From assembly GCF_040712315.1 (NCBI RefSeq), contig NC_134013.1:4127001-4191000 (forward strand): 64,000 nucleotides of DNA, read 5' to 3'. Source of the stretch: Castanea sativa (Eukaryota; Streptophyta; Magnoliopsida; Fagales; Fagaceae). This document shows positions 33,775 to 46,988 of this stretch, piece after piece. A program made the translations under genes and the position numbers. The notes below the pieces were generated by a model that ran no database searches, had not been told where the DNA came from, and saw nothing but the letters and a program-made list of their open reading frames with translations. Numbering within the stretch: the stretch's first letter is position 1; each line of letters starts with the position of its first letter.

Positions 33775-34668
33775 GGGTTCAAGTTACACATTTTATACTA
33801 GATTTCTAAGAAATCTAATGGTTAGAAAATCATTATAATCAATGTCATCTTTAAAATTAATTAATTTTCATATTAGCTAACCTAATTAATTTAATAGAAT
33901 ATTATTTTCTTTCTTTTCTTTTCTACTTTCTTTCTCTCTCCTAATTAATTCATCTCTAACCTTGCACAAATGCCTATTCTCAACCTTCTTAAGTTGCAGA
34001 TTTTATTTTTCTTGCACAAGAAATATAGCTCCTCTTTTCGTCATTCTTTGTTATTGTTAACTAAGATGTATTAGATGCTTTTAGGAAAATTCTAGTGGTG
34101 GACATGTATTTGATGCTTCTAAGAAAATACTAGTGGTGGAGATGTCCACCGTGTTATTTTAGTGGTGGACATGTATTTGTGCATGCTCGTGTTTTTTATT
34201 TCTTGACCTTGAGAAAATTCTTCATATGTATGCCAGTCTAATGCCACAATTCTCTCTCTCTCTCTCTCCTTATCAATATTTGTCATCTTGGCAAAATTCT
34301 TAGAAGCATCTAATACATCTTAGTTAACAATAACAAAGAATGACAAAAAGAGGAGGCCATCTTTCTTGTGCAAGAAAAATAAAATCTGCAACTTAAGAAT
34401 GTTGAGAATAGGCACTTGTCCAATATTAGGGATGAATTAATTAGGAGAGAATTAATTTTCTCTTAAATTAAGGATGAATTAAATAGTAGAAAAGAAAATA
34501 ATATAATATAATATTCTCTTAAATTAATTAGGTTAGCTAATATGGAAAGCAATTAATTTTAAAAATGACATTGATTATAATGATTTTCTAACCATTAGAT
34601 TTCTTAAAAATCTACGGTGTATAAAAAGTATAACTCTTGTGAAGTTACACCAAGTATAACTTGAACCC
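33775..34668. mobile_element. Fold-back element (894 bp) in unit B
   Basis: Arms of roughly 300-370 bp are inverted copies of each other. The left starts GGGTTCAAGTTA and the right, read inward, starts GGGTTCAAGTTATACTTGG. The arms include 'gatgtattagatgcttc' and 'tgcacaagaaa' words. The central part holds two copies of 'gtggacatgtatttg'. No clear target duplication or open frame is visible. It is a non-autonomous fold-back or large MITE. Confidence 0.65.
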
Positions 34669-35206
34669 TTCTCTTAATTAATTTTCATATTAGTTAACCT
34701 AATTAATTTAATAAAATATTATATTATTTTCTTATCTACTTTCTTTCTCTCCCTAATTAATTCATATGTATGCCACAATTCTTCATATGTATGCCACAAT
34801 TCTCTCTCTCTCTCCTTATCAACATTTGTCATCTTAACAAAATTCTTAAAAGTATCTAATACATCTTAGTTAATTTAATAAAATATTATATTATTTTCTT
34901 ATCTACTTCCTTTCTCTCTCCTAATTAATTCATTCCTAACCTTACACAAATGTCTATTCTCAACCTTGCATGTTTTATTTTTCTTCCTGCACAAGAAAAA
35001 GCCTCCTCTTTTCGTCATTTTTTACGTTAACTAAGATGTATTAGATGCTGCACTGACCCACCACTTCAATGTTATTTGTTATTTTAAGATAGATGCGATA
35101 AGGTTCTGTCCAAGTCCAGCGTCATGGAATGAAAATTCTGCCAGCCTCCTTTGTTGAACTAGATCGAACATTTTCACTGAGTCAAATATCTCCAAATCTT
35201 CAACTT

Positions 35207-35212
35207 TATAAA
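35207..35212 (+). promoter_or_regulatory. Putative TATA box of BAHD-1B
   Basis: TATAAA 89 bases before the ATG at 35,296, identical in spacing to BAHD-1A. Confidence 0.5.
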
Positions 35213-35295
35213 CCAAAGTAGCTATTCAAAACACAGCAGATTGAAGAGTCACTTTTCCTTTAGCCTCCTTGAAACAGTTCCGCAACCTATCTCTA

Positions 35296-36669
35296 ATGTC
35301 TACTAATCCTCCAAAAGTCCGATACATCTCAGAGAGCTTTATCAAACCACAGTATGCTTTAGAAGAATCAAAGAGGCCCTTCTACCTGGCACCATGGGAT
35401 CTTATCTTACTCTCTTTAAACTATATCCAAAAGGGCCTTCTTTTTACCAAACCGCCAACAGCAAATGCCCAAGAAGACTTCATCAAAACTCTCTTGGACA
35501 GGCTTCAGCATTCCCTCTCTGTTACTCTTGTCCATTTCTACCCACTTGCAGGCCGCCTTGTGACACAAAAAAATGAAAACCCACCTTCAAGCTTGATTTT
35601 TGTTGATTGCAGTAATAGCCCTGGAGCTAAATTCATCTATGCAGATCTAGACATGACAATATCTGATATCCTTTCTCCGATTGATGTACCATCAATCGTT
35701 CAATCCTTTTTTGATCATGACAGGGCGGTCAACTATGATGGTCATACCATGCCATTGCTATCCATTCAAGTAACAGAACTAAAAGATGGTATCTTTATAG
35801 GCTGTTCCATGAACCACTGCATTGGCGATGGAACCTCTTATTGGCATTTCCTTAACACTTGGTCTGAGATCTTTCAGGCACAGGGAAACAACATTTCTAT
35901 CACACGCCCACCAATCCACAGGCGATGGTTTCCTGATGGTGTTAGTCCGATTATCAACCTCCCTTTCTCACACCAAGATGAGTTCATTTCCAGAGGTGAA
36001 GCACCAAAACTTAGAGAAAGAATGTTCCACTTCTCTTCCGAATCCATAGCAAAACTCAAAGCAAAAGCCAATACAGAATCCAATACCAACAAGATCTCTT
36101 CCTTTCAGTCCTTGTCTGCACTTGTCTGGAGGTGCATAACGCGTGCGCGTTGTCTACCACATGACCAGATAACACATTGCAATTTGGCCGCCAATAACAG
36201 GTCAAGAATGGAGCCATCCTTATCAGATGATTACTTTGGGAACATGGTTTACGTACTGGGAGGAGTAACGACAGCTGGTGAGTTGCTTGAACACAATCTT
36301 GGGTGGGCGGCATGGAAGTTGCATGCGACTGTGGTCAACCACACTGATAAAGTTGTGCGTGACTTGGTCGATACCTGGCTGCAGTCTCCAATTATTCCAC
36401 AACCTGCTCGGGTTTTTGACCCATACGGTGTAATGATGGGGAGTTCACCCAGGTTCAATATGTATGGGAATAAATTTGGAATGGGGAAAGCGGTGGCACT
36501 TCGGAGTGGGTATGCAGACAAGCATGATGGGGAAGTGTCATCATACCCGGGTTACGAAGGAGGTGGAAGCATTGATTTGGAGGTGTGCCTTCAGCCAGAT
36601 TCAATGAGCTCTCTTGAGTCTGATAAGGAGTTCATGGATGCTGTCTCTCTGTCCCACCAGCTGCACTAG
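35296..36669 (+). CDS. BAHD acyltransferase (BAHD-1B)
   Basis: The unit B twin of BAHD-1A: intronless, 457 residues, probable cytosolic acyl-CoA-dependent acyltransferase of the At3g50280/EPS1-like group. The catalytic HCIGD is intact (H174, D178). The DFGWG equivalent reads KFGMG (393-397), where the first position, normally acidic, is lysine; this is unique among the four copies. In BAHD enzymes this motif is structural and lies away from the catalytic His, so the change may affect stability more than chemistry. At several sites (DLDMT, IDVPS, FFDHD, DQIT) it agrees with BAHD-2 against BAHD-1A. Either it keeps the ancestral state or gene conversion has acted. The start is chosen as in the other copies. 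Confidence 0.93.
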   Translation: MSTNPPKVRYISESFIKPQYALEESKRPFYLAPWDLILLSLNYIQKGLLFTKPPTANAQEDFIKTLLDRLQHSLSVTLVHFYPLAGRLVTQKNENPPSSLIFVDCSNSPGAKFIYADLDMTISDILSPIDVPSIVQSFFDHDRAVNYDGHTMPLLSIQVTELKDGIFIGCSMNHCIGDGTSYWHFLNTWSEIFQAQGNNISITRPPIHRRWFPDGVSPIINLPFSHQDEFISRGEAPKLRERMFHFSSESIAKLKAKANTESNTNKISSFQSLSALVWRCITRARCLPHDQITHCNLAANNRSRMEPSLSDDYFGNMVYVLGGVTTAGELLEHNLGWAAWKLHATVVNHTDKVVRDLVDTWLQSPIIPQPARVFDPYGVMMGSSPRFNMYGNKFGMGKAVALRSGYADKHDGEVSSYPGYEGGGSIDLEVCLQPDSMSSLESDKEFMDAVSLSHQLH

Positions 36670-38817
36670 TTTCCAATGCTCTACCATCCAGATGACCAAG
36701 TCAAATCTTTCTTTTGTGTGGAAGGAAAGCAATGCAAATTTTTTTTTTTTTATAGGATAATGCATATTTGTTAGCGAGTGTCTAAATGTTGCAGTTAATC
36801 TGTGCTATGATTCTAATGACTAATTTATTAGTAATATGTGAGCATAATTTACAAAGCATGTGATGTTGTCAAAAACAAACCTAAATAAAAATAGTATGTG
36901 ATATTCATCTGCGGACCACATCATATATGTCATATAATATGCTACATTCTCATGCAATAGGTGCTATTTTAGCGTAAAATAGCAGCAACTCTTTCAGCAA
37001 AAAAAAAAAAAAAAAATAGCAGCAACTCATACCACATGGAAGATTTAAGTACCCCTTTGTCATTGTTGTAGGAAGTAGCAGGGCTTTGATTGTAGAGCTT
37101 TAGTAGCAGTTAATTTGTATTATGATTCTTATGACATCAGAAGTGCAGGAAATGAATGGGTATAATGATTTTTTGTTGTGCTATCAGAGATTAATTTGCA
37201 AAGTATATGATGTTATTAGAAAGATGCCACAATAAAAGGAGTATGTGATATTCATCTGCAGCCTGTATCAAATATGTTATATGACATGCTACATCCTCAT
37301 GCAATAGGTATTGTTTGAGTGTAAAATAGTAGCTACTAATATAGCATATGGAAGATTAAAGCTCCACTCTTTAAAAATTAGGCCCTCAGATTAAATCACC
37401 CGTAGCACATAAAAGAAGGCTAAAAACAGTAGGCTTATTTGAGAATCTCAAGTGAAACTTAACTTCATACATTTTTTATTTCCAAAACCTGGGTCATGTT
37501 ACTGCTCACTCATTTATCTTTAACCATTTAGACCCCCTTCTTATGAGCTCTTCCACTCTGAAAATGGCATATAACAAAATATGAACAATTCAGCATAAGC
37601 AATAAACGCAGCTTAAGCCCAACCCAGAAAAACGCAGCTGGAACACCAATAAAGGTGGCTACAGACCTGATCTTGGGCTGCGTTCGACGCATGCGGCTGA
37701 GGGTCTGGCGCTGTAGCTGCGTTTCAGTGAAATGCAGCTCAAACAGGGTCTTAGGCCGCATTTTTGCAAACGCGGCTGAAAAAAACACGGCCTAAGACCC
37801 GCGTGTTTTGTAGTGTCTGTATCATAGCATTGGCTTCTTTTAAGAATTGTGAACTGAATCCTAATTTTTTACATCCTGGATTTTAGAAAATCTTGTTCAT
37901 ATCAACATTGAGCAATTCAAAGTGTATCTTTAACCATGTGGCAGACTAACATAACACAAGCGTTGCGCCTTATACAGTATAGCATCCCCGTTTTGTACTG
38001 TTTTTGTTGGTTTGATACTTTTCAAATGGTGATGCATTTTGAGGAGCTTTTTGCTCTTGTACTTAAGCTTAATATGCTCCCACTTGTTGATTTTATACCA
38101 TCGCATGTTACTTAATTTTCATTGATGCTCAACCAAAGTCTTGTAGTTGGGCGTAGGCCTGTCTTACCATTTCTCCCACTATATGTCTGCTAGCCTTTTT
38201 CGTGGTGATTAATATGCCCCAAAATGAACAATCTCTATCACAGCATTTCCTTGTGTTTGTTTTTCAACTAGTGGCCAGACAGGGGATCAAGAACCTATTG
38301 CATTAGCTATCATAATCTTGGGTATTGTTGTCACATAATTGAGAAGCAAATATAGTATATAATACAAATACTATCTCCACTTGTAGCAGAGCAATCAAAA
38401 TGGACACAATGGGTATGTTAAGGTGAATGTGGGTGTGGGAGGGGTGATTAGAGATTACCATGGAAAATGTAGCACATAATTTTGGTAGGTGATACTCGTT
38501 TATTGTTGCAGGAGTTTTTGTCACAGGAACCTCTTCTAGTCTCTACTCCTGAGTCTTGAGTGGATCACTTGGTCGATGAACTAAAGCTGATGCATTTGGT
38601 TGTTGCTTTTTCAATTTCTGTCCAAAATATCAGTTTCTCGTTGTTGTTATTATTAGGATCTTCGTCACTAAACTTAACTTGATCCCTAAACCGGTACTCA
38701 TGTTCTCATCTTTTTCATGGTGATCATGACTGAATTGGATAGTTTTAAAGAGTCTTGAACCTAATTGACATTAACCTAAACCTCATAGGTGTTAACTATA
38801 TTTTATCCTTATCAATA
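36670..38817. other. 3' flank of BAHD-1B
   Basis: Nearly identical to 6,283-8,453. It has the 348-bp-period tandem copy, the CACTA-like scrap (37,608-37,815, 15 bp longer than in unit A) and a short RNase H-like relic around 38,395-38,480 that has lost about 30 bases relative to unit A. Confidence 0.6.
37608..37815. mobile_element. Truncated CACTA-type MITE fragment, unit B
   Basis: As at 7,228-7,420, with the CACTACAAAA terminus on the minus strand at 37,815. It keeps an extra 'gaaaaaaacacgg' segment inside, so the unit A copy has a small internal deletion. Confidence 0.55.
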
Positions 38818-38818
38818 T

Positions 38819-38851
<33 letters not shown>

Positions 38852-41556
38852 CAAAGGCCTTATGTGAGAGTATATGAGGTCCTACCACGTGCCACTTTAA
38901 TATTGTATTTAATATTTTTTATATTTTTTCATTAAGTTTTTTTAACCGTTATTTAGTAGATTATAGTAACTTATTTTTACTATTATATAAATTTAGCAAT
39001 TTTTACCTCTTTTTATTAAGTATTTTTTACTGTTACCTAATAGATCATAGTAACTTCTTTTTATTGTCTTGCCACGTGACACTCTAATATTGCATTTAAC
39101 TTTTTTTACCTTTTTCATTAAGTTTATTTTAACCGTTACCCAATAGATCATAGTAACTTATTTTTACTATTATATAAATTTAGCATTTTTTTTACCTCTT
39201 TTTAATATTGCATTTAACATTTTTTACCTTTTTTCATTAAGTTTTTTTAATCTTTACCCAATAGATTATAGTAACTTATTTTTACTATTATATAAATTTA
39301 GCAATTTTTACCTCTTTTTATTAAGTATTTTTTACTGTTACCCAATAGATCATAGTTACTTTTTTTACTGGTTTGCCACGTGGCATTTTAATATTACATT
39401 TAACTTTTTTTTACCTTTTTTCATTAAGTTTTTTTTAACCGTTATCCGATAGATCATAGTAACTTATTTTTACTATTATATAAATTTAACATTTTTAACC
39501 TCTTTTTATTATGTTTTTTTTACTGTTACCCAATATATAATAGTAATTTCTTTTTACTATTATATAAAATATGGGTTGTTCTTGACAATTAAACCCATTA
39601 GACCAAAATTAATTCACTATAAAATAAACTACCTTTTAAAAGTAGACCAAACCTTATGAAAAACTCAAGTCTGTTCTTACCTTACATATTATGACCCAAG
39701 TTTGACCGTTCTCACGTGTAAATCAAAGCAAAAACTCTTACCCTCTTACAAACTCTCTTCTTCCTCCCCTATGTATAGGTGATACTTCTGGAAAATCTCA
39801 TCCTCATGAAATCAAGTCTTCATTTTTCCCCAATTTCAATTCAATATGCTTTTGTCTATTAATAATGTTCTATGCAATTTATGCAGACAAATTCTTTGTC
39901 ATCGACCATGCAACAAAAATATATATAAATCTTAAGATCCCTAAGGTTGCTGAAATAATTGACAAGTGCATATTTCTAAAATTTATAATAAAAAAAAAGT
40001 CTAATAAATATCATATACTATCTCACAAAATGCCATCAACTTAATATTTTCTTCAAAAAAATTCAATAATATGAATGGTAAAAAACATGATCCTATACAA
40101 GAAATACCAAAAATACATGCAAAAAAATTTCATAGGAGGATTTATCTTTAAATATTATGAAGAAAATAGTAAAGATAAAATGCATTGAATGAGATCCTAC
40201 GAAACAAGTTTATTAATCATTTCAATTTATACTCATCATTTATGAAAAAAAATAATCATACATCATATTATTTACATTAAAAAAAATAATACATATTAAT
40301 TTCAAAGTTCATTACAAGATGTGAACTGCTAGGGTATTGCAATAATAAGTAATATTGATACAATAATAGGTTGGTATTACATTTTATGTGTACTTTGTGA
40401 AAGGAATGTCAAACCACAAGTAAAATCATTTTGGTATGCAAAATGTGAAACAAAAATAAATCTTTCTGTCCCAAACTTAAAGGCACTTACATTAACTACA
40501 TACTCTCCAAATATTTATAATATATTTATCTCACTATAACTACTATATATATACAATTGTGAACTACTTCAAATACATGATTCAAATTGAAGTTTTTTAT
40601 GTAACTATCAAAACAAATTTTGTGATATTAATTGAGATGTCAAGAAAATCCTAATTGAATTTACAAGATATTTTGCTGAAAAATAAACTGAAGTACAACT
40701 TATTTAAATTATTGTCAAATATTGATATAGGAGAACGAATTCCACATGATTTGAAAAAAAAAATTAGGAAAAAAATGGATTTCTCTACTTCATTTGAATG
40801 AATTCAATCTAAAGGATGGTCTTGAAAATTACATAGTTACTAAGATTTTCAATGCACCTTCAAATGATAAAAATGTATGGAAGAAAAAAAAAAGCACCAT
40901 TCAATATGTTATATTAATTCTTTTTGCTGCACTATTCCAAAATTAACAAAAATAAAAAATAAAAATATTTACAAAAAACTGTAACATCATTGAAATTTAA
41001 TATAAATGCAAATACTATGAAAAATCTTAGTGACAAAGTCCAAACTTTGTAAGATCCAATTAAGAATCTTTCAATGCAAATTCATTAGTGATTAACACAA
41101 ATAATGCAACAAAAGGAAAAAAAAATGATGAAAGCTCAAAAATTAAATAAATATGGACGGACTAAACTTCAAACGTTAAAGATAGAAAAACTGATAATGA
41201 TAACAAGCATTACCATACCTTAATAACAAAGATTGAAGAAACAAACAAAAAAAAAATTCGTAATGAAGCTTTTTATGACATCATATAATAAAAATCAATA
41301 ATATAGAATGAATTAATATGTTTTCATCAACTTTTATTATACAGTATTACTCCAAATAGTTTTAATTATTGCTCATTACTTGAACAAAATAATTATAATA
41401 GATATATATGAGCAATTTATAATTGTTACTTTTTATGATGAACTCATTACTAACAAAGTTTTATAATAAATATGTTATAATATATGTCTAATATTTTTCA
41501 AAAACAAATTTGCATAAAACATTTAAATAGTATCAATGCATCGCACGAGAAACTAG
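38818..41556. mobile_element. Helitron-like element, unit B
   Basis: The same TC start, preceded by A, and the same 'gcatcgcacg' then CTAG/T end as in unit A. It is 2,739 bp, the extra length being mostly a longer TA microsatellite at its 5' end (38,820-38,848). Small indels break the open frame seen near 10,276 in unit A, so that frame is not under selection. Confidence 0.5.
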
Positions 41557-42688
41557 TTATTATTAAGGAAAAAGTTAATGGATATCAATAGAAAAAAATA
41601 ATTAATTTTTTGACAATTTTTTTTATTTTTCATTAAAAAAATATCAAAATTTTTCTAAACCCCTAGTATTATTTTTTATTTTTTATTTTTTATTTTATTT
41701 TTTATTTTTTATTTTTTAAGGAGCTTATAAATTTTGGGCCGAGGAATCTCCAACTGCATAGATAAGCACTATACTACCTCTTCCACCGTATCCAAACAAA
41801 GTTAACAACTTTGGTAATGACAGCTGAACGTTATTAACGTGGTCCTATGTCTTATTCTTTTTTTCATAGCTTATTAATGCGGTCCTTGGATTTCGTTTCT
41901 GGCACAAAGACTAAGAAGGAAATAATCCAATGAGACTTGTTAGTGGAAAACTGAGATACAGAGTACAGAGAGAGAGAGGGTGATGAAGGGGGATGTAGAT
42001 AAGTTCTCTTCTTTCAAGAACATCTTAGCCATAATATTGTATAGAGATAAAAGTGTAGCAAAAAAAAAAAATTTTTTTTTTTTTCATAATCACCAAAAGT
42101 ATTTTTTACAATGAATATATATATATATTTTTTTTTTTTTGAAAACATTACAATGAATAGTTAATTCATTGGATGAATATTTATAATTTATGATATGGTC
42201 TCATACTCCCATATTTAGCACCAAAATAAATAAAATAAAATATCTCTTAACTTTGGCTCCATTTATAGGCCTACAGTATATACATCTTATGCTTTCGGCA
42301 CAACCGCACAAGTGGGCATATTAAATTATATTTCTAATAATGCTTTCACTACCAACGCCAATGGATTCAATTTTTTAATAAATAATTTGATAGTTAAAGA
42401 GGGGTTTGAGTTCTAAATGTCTTAGCTAATAAAATTTCTTATTATTGCAATAGGATGCAATAGGATTTAGATAAAGAGCAATATCTAAAAACAGTATTTT
42501 GTGTGTGTAGAGATATAAATATTTTTTTTTAAATCAGAATTTAATAATGCTTAGCTGGAAAACATCTGCTAATTCTCAAGTACATAAACGAGAGTAGCTA
42601 TTCAAAATTCAGGAGTTTGAAGAGTATCAAGTATCAACTAGCACTTTAGCCTCCTTCAAAGTTCAAACAATTCTGAGATCAATTTCTG
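41557..42688. other. Upstream region of BAHD-2B
   Basis: Homologous to 11,178-12,338 with a longer 'ttttta' repeat at 41,670-41,720. It lacks a stretch present near 12,000-12,065 of unit A. No gene is seen. Confidence 0.5.
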
Positions 42689-44061
42689 ATGTCTACTAAT
42701 CCTCCCAAAATCAGATACATCTCAGAGAGCTTTATCAAACCACAGTATGCTTTAGAAGAGTCAAAGAGGCCATTATACCTGACACCATGGGATCTTGCCA
42801 TGCTCTCTGCAAACTATATCCAGAAGGGCCTTCTTTTTACCAAACCTCCAACAGAAAATTCCCAAGAAGACTTCATCAAAACTCTCTTGGACAGGCTTAA
42901 ACATTCCCTCTCTGTCATCCTTGTCCATTTCTACCCACTTGCAGGCCGGCTTGTGACACAAAAAAATGAAAACCCATCTTCAAGCTTGATTTTTGTTGAC
43001 TGCAGCAACAGCCCTGGAGCTAAATTCATCTATGCAGATCTAGACATGACAATATCTGATATTCTCTCTCCGATTGATGTACATCAATCGTTCAATCCTT
43101 TTTTGATCATGACAGGGCAGTCAACTATGATGGGCATACCATGCCTTTGCTTTCCATTCAAGTGACAGAACTAAAAGACGGTATCTTTATAGGCTGTTCC
43201 ATGAACCACTGCCTTGGCGATGGAACCTCTTATTGGCATTTCTTTAACACTTGGTCTGAGATCTTTCAGGCACAGGGAAATAACATTTCTATCACACGCC
43301 CACCAATCCACAAGCGATGGTTTCCTGATGGCGTTAATCCAATCATCAATCTCCCTTTCACACACCAAGATGAGTTCATTTCCCGATTTGAAGCACCAAA
43401 ACTTAGAGAAAGAATGTTCCACTTCTCATCTGAATCCATAGCAAAACTCAAAGCAAAAGCCAATGCAGAATCCAACACCAACAAAATCTCCTCCTTTCAG
43501 ACCTTGTCTGCACTTGTTTGGAGGTGCATTACGCGTGCGCGTCGTCTGCCATGTGATCAGATAACAAATTGCAATTTGGCCGCCAATAACAGGTCAAGAA
43601 TGGAGCCATCCTTGTCTAATGATTACTTTGGGAACTCGATTCACGCACTGAGAGGAGTAACCACAGCTGGTGAATTGCTCGAACATAATCTTGGGTGGGC
43701 AGCATGGAAGTTGCACGAGGCTGTGGTTAACCACACTGACCAGGTTGTGCGTGACTGGGTTGATACCTGGCTGCAGTCTCCCATTGTTTATCAACTTATT
43801 AAGATTTTTAATAAATACAGTGTAATGATGGGTAGTTCACCAAGGTTCAACATGTATGGGAATGAATTTGGAATGGGGAAAGCAGTGGCACTTCGCAGTG
43901 GGTATGCAAACAAGTTTGATGGGAAGGTGTCATCATACCCGGGTTATGAAGGAGGAGGAAGCATTGATTTGGAGGTGTGCCTTCAGCCGGATTCAATGAG
44001 TGCTCTTGAGTCTGATGAGGAGTTCATGGATGCTGTCTCCTTGCCCCACCAGCTCCACTAG
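42689..44061 (+). pseudogene. BAHD acyltransferase BAHD-2B, frameshifted
   Basis: A copy of BAHD-2A, 1,373 bases instead of 1,374. One C is missing just after 43,081 (unit A reads 'gtaccatc', here 'gtacatc'), which shifts the frame at codon 132. A 158-residue product would end without the catalytic motif. Downstream the original frame is open again from about 43,083 to the normal stop and still encodes HCLGD and EFGMG. An internal ATG at 43,141 could in theory give 306 residues, but these lack the N-terminal strands that complete the BAHD fold. Apart from the deletion only about four residues differ from BAHD-2A, so the break is very recent. A sequencing or assembly error must be excluded. 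Confidence 0.85.
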
Positions 44062-45734
44062 TTTCTGAAGGTCTACCCTGCAGAAGACCAAGCCAAATCT
44101 GTCATTTGTGGGGAAAGAAAGCAATAGATATTTGTAAGTGTCTAAGCATTGCAGTTAACCTATGCTTTAATTCTAATGGCATCAAAATGCAAGAATATAT
44201 TGGTAATATCAGCAATTAATTTGCAAAGCATATGATGTTATTAGAAAAATATCTAAATAAAAAGAGCACTTGATATTCATCTGCAGAACATGTTACATGC
44301 TCCTGTTTTGAGTGTAAAATAGCAGTTACATATTGAAGATTTGAGTGAGTTTGACATTGCTATTAATAGGTAGAGCTTTAGTAGCAGAATTTTTGCGATT
44401 TTAAATCTTTAACTGAAAAGTTCTTTAGCATTTTGGGTATTTACCAAATTACAGTGAATAGTGATTTAAAATTATGGATTTATAAAACATGAACCATGGG
44501 TTGTACATGCCATCTCTTTGTCCCACTAGTTTCCAGAACTCCACCCTGCAGATGACCAAACCAAATCTTTCTCTAGTGAGGAAGAAATAATAGCAGCTAC
44601 CTAATTATATACCATGTGGAAGATTAAAGCCCCACCTTGTAAAATTAGGCCTTCAACTTATATCAACCGTAGCACAGAAGAAAAATCTGAAAACAACAAG
44701 CTTCTTTTGAGAATCTCTAAGTGAAACTTAAACTTCAAACATTCTGGATTTCAATACTTGGGTCACGTCGCCACTCACACACTTATCTTTAACCAATTAG
44801 ACTCCCTTCTTATGAGCTCTTCCACTCTGAAATTGGCGTATAATAAAATATGAATATTTCAGCATTAGCAATAAACATACTCCATTTCTATCTTGTTCTG
44901 TATCATACAACAGGAAAAAAGAGAAGGAACAACTGGCTTCTTTTTTAAGAATTGTGAAGTGAATCCTAATTTCTTACATTATGGATTTTAGTAATCTTGT
45001 TCACATTAACATTCGGCAATTCAAAGTGTCTTTAACCATGTAGACCCTTCACACAAACTTTCCCACTTTGAAAATGGAATATAACAACATATAATAGCAG
45101 ACTAACATAACATAAGCGCCTTATACAGTGTAGAATCCCCATTCTCTATATACGAGGTAATGAAGAATACAACATGTCAATTTAGTTTTTAATAACCAAT
45201 CACTCCAAAATCCTAAGCTACTAAAAAATCATGCAACAATTATTGACTTGACGTAGTAATAATCACAATGCACCCAATTTGTGCTATCCCGTGGCATAAA
45301 TAGCTATAGAGTAGGCAGTCGAGCCAACCTCAACCAAATTGAGTTGCTTATCAAAAAAGGATCTCGTTAACGGGTGTCTTAAGGGCATTTATTAATAAGA
45401 AAGTTTTTATATCATTTTAATTGGAAATATTTTTTTTTTTTTAAATGTTAGCTTCTTTTTCCATAATGGGTGCCCTCAGAGCATCTATTAATTTTTCCCA
45501 TCAAAAATGGCCACAGGAATAATTTCATTATACATGGGATCACCCAAAAACCCAACTGCATCAACTATCATAATCATTGTAAAGCAGATGCGTTTGGTTG
45601 CTGCCTTCTCAATTTCTTTCCAAGATCTTGGTTTCTTGGAATTTTACCATGATGTGAGAGAAAAGGTAAGAAAGTAAAAAGTTAAATAAATTAATTAATT
45701 AAAAAAAATCCTTGAGGTCGGTAAGATTGAGATT
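44062..45734. other. 3' flank of BAHD-2B
   Basis: The counterpart of 13,713-15,717 with the BAHD 3' relic at 44,509-44,750. At 45,578 the sequence jumps from the equivalent of 15,227 to that of 15,574, removing the RNase H-like relic. No gene is seen. Confidence 0.6.
44509..44750 (+). pseudogene. Relic of a third BAHD 3' end, unit B
   Basis: The same stump as at 14,150 ('catctctttgtcccac', 'tagtttcc', 'agatgacc'), with a few substitutions. Its presence in both units dates the loss of the third gene before the unit duplication. Confidence 0.6.
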
Positions 45735-45744
45735 CATGTTCCGT
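45735..45744. other. Empty target site of the MULE
   Basis: A single CATGTTCCGT in uninterrupted flanking sequence that matches unit A on both sides of the 13-kb element. Confidence 0.9.
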
Positions 45745-46136
45745 TATTTCTAAAGTAAAGGAAAAATATTTTACATGTAAAAGTCAATCTTTTAACTAAT
45801 TTCGAAAAGCATTTTTTTTTTTTTAACAAACAAACAAAGGAAAAAGGAAAGGGAATCTAAACTCTAACACAAAAAAAACACCACAACTCAACTTAAAAAC
45901 TATGGTAAAACATACTTTATTTGAGATGTCAGTTTCCTATCATACCAAAAATTAATAATGACGAAATTTAATTATAAAATTGGTTGTAGCATTAGGTTTA
46001 TTTAGGTTACAACTTTACTCAATAAAATAAACATTATCATATATTTTGAAAATCTAGTCATTGAATTGCATGTTATTTATACTCTTAATACTAATATCAA
46101 ATTTTGTGTCAATCGAATATTATTTACTATATGATC

Positions 46137-46988
46137 TGTAAGGACACAATTTGAGCCCGAACCCACAGTCAGAAGGAGGTGGGCCTGAAAGGCCTTTTAC
46201 AATAAAATTTGTAGAGAGTGGGCTTGGAATCTAGGTTTTAGTGATGTTAGATAACAAAAATGATAGGCTTTTTCACAATGATACACAAAAGAAACTGTTT
46301 ATATAAAAGAAAATTTTCCTCGAACATGAGCCGAGGATCGTTTATATTATCTCTTCCTCAGATAGATTACAACTATGGATCATGAGGTATACAGTGTTGT
46401 TTTTCTCTTTTTCTTTTCTCCTCTTTTTCTTTTCTCCTCCTTTTCTCAAGGTCCCTCCTTCCTTTTTATATCCCCTCCTTCTTCTCCTCTTCATCCTCCA
46501 CGTAAGGGTTAGATTGTTTAGTTTAGATACTTGTCTCATCCACTTCCCTGAAGTCTCTGAAAACAGGAGCAAGGCTAAACAGTAGTGCTCAGGATTTACT
46601 TCCCCATTAATGCGGCCAAAATAGCAGTTTGCAGAGCATTCAATGCGGGGCGGTGGTAACAACTTTATCTTAGATATTCCACCGTCCTCTTTCTCATCTT
46701 CCCCATTTACCATGCTTACCCTTATCTATAGGATTTTCTAGCATATTGTCTGTAGACGTTTAACCAGCCCTTCTTCTACCTCGGCTCTACATAGTCAAGG
46801 ACATAACCTTCCTTAGGCTATCTTATTGGACATACTTGTTTAGGTGTAACCTCCTTACTTATTAGTGTTGCTTTATGAGTTGACATTCTTACATCCTCAG
46901 ACCATACAGTGTCATCGGATTGGGCCTTTAGCCCAAAAAATACTCTTGGGCCATCCCCACACATATTCTTGGGCCTAATGACCCTACA
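46137..46988. mobile_element. Solo LTR 2 (852 bp)
   Basis: Starts TGTAAGGACACAATTTG, ends GACCCTACA, and is flanked by the 5-bp duplication TGATC (46,132-46,136 and 46,989-46,993). It is the same family as solo LTR 1 but at a different site; unit A is uninterrupted here (about 30,017). Confidence 0.88.

Noticed and set aside
43141..44061. 306-codon open frame as a separate short BAHD gene
   Set aside because: It is the remaining part of BAHD-2B after the frameshift and lacks the N-terminal third of the fold.
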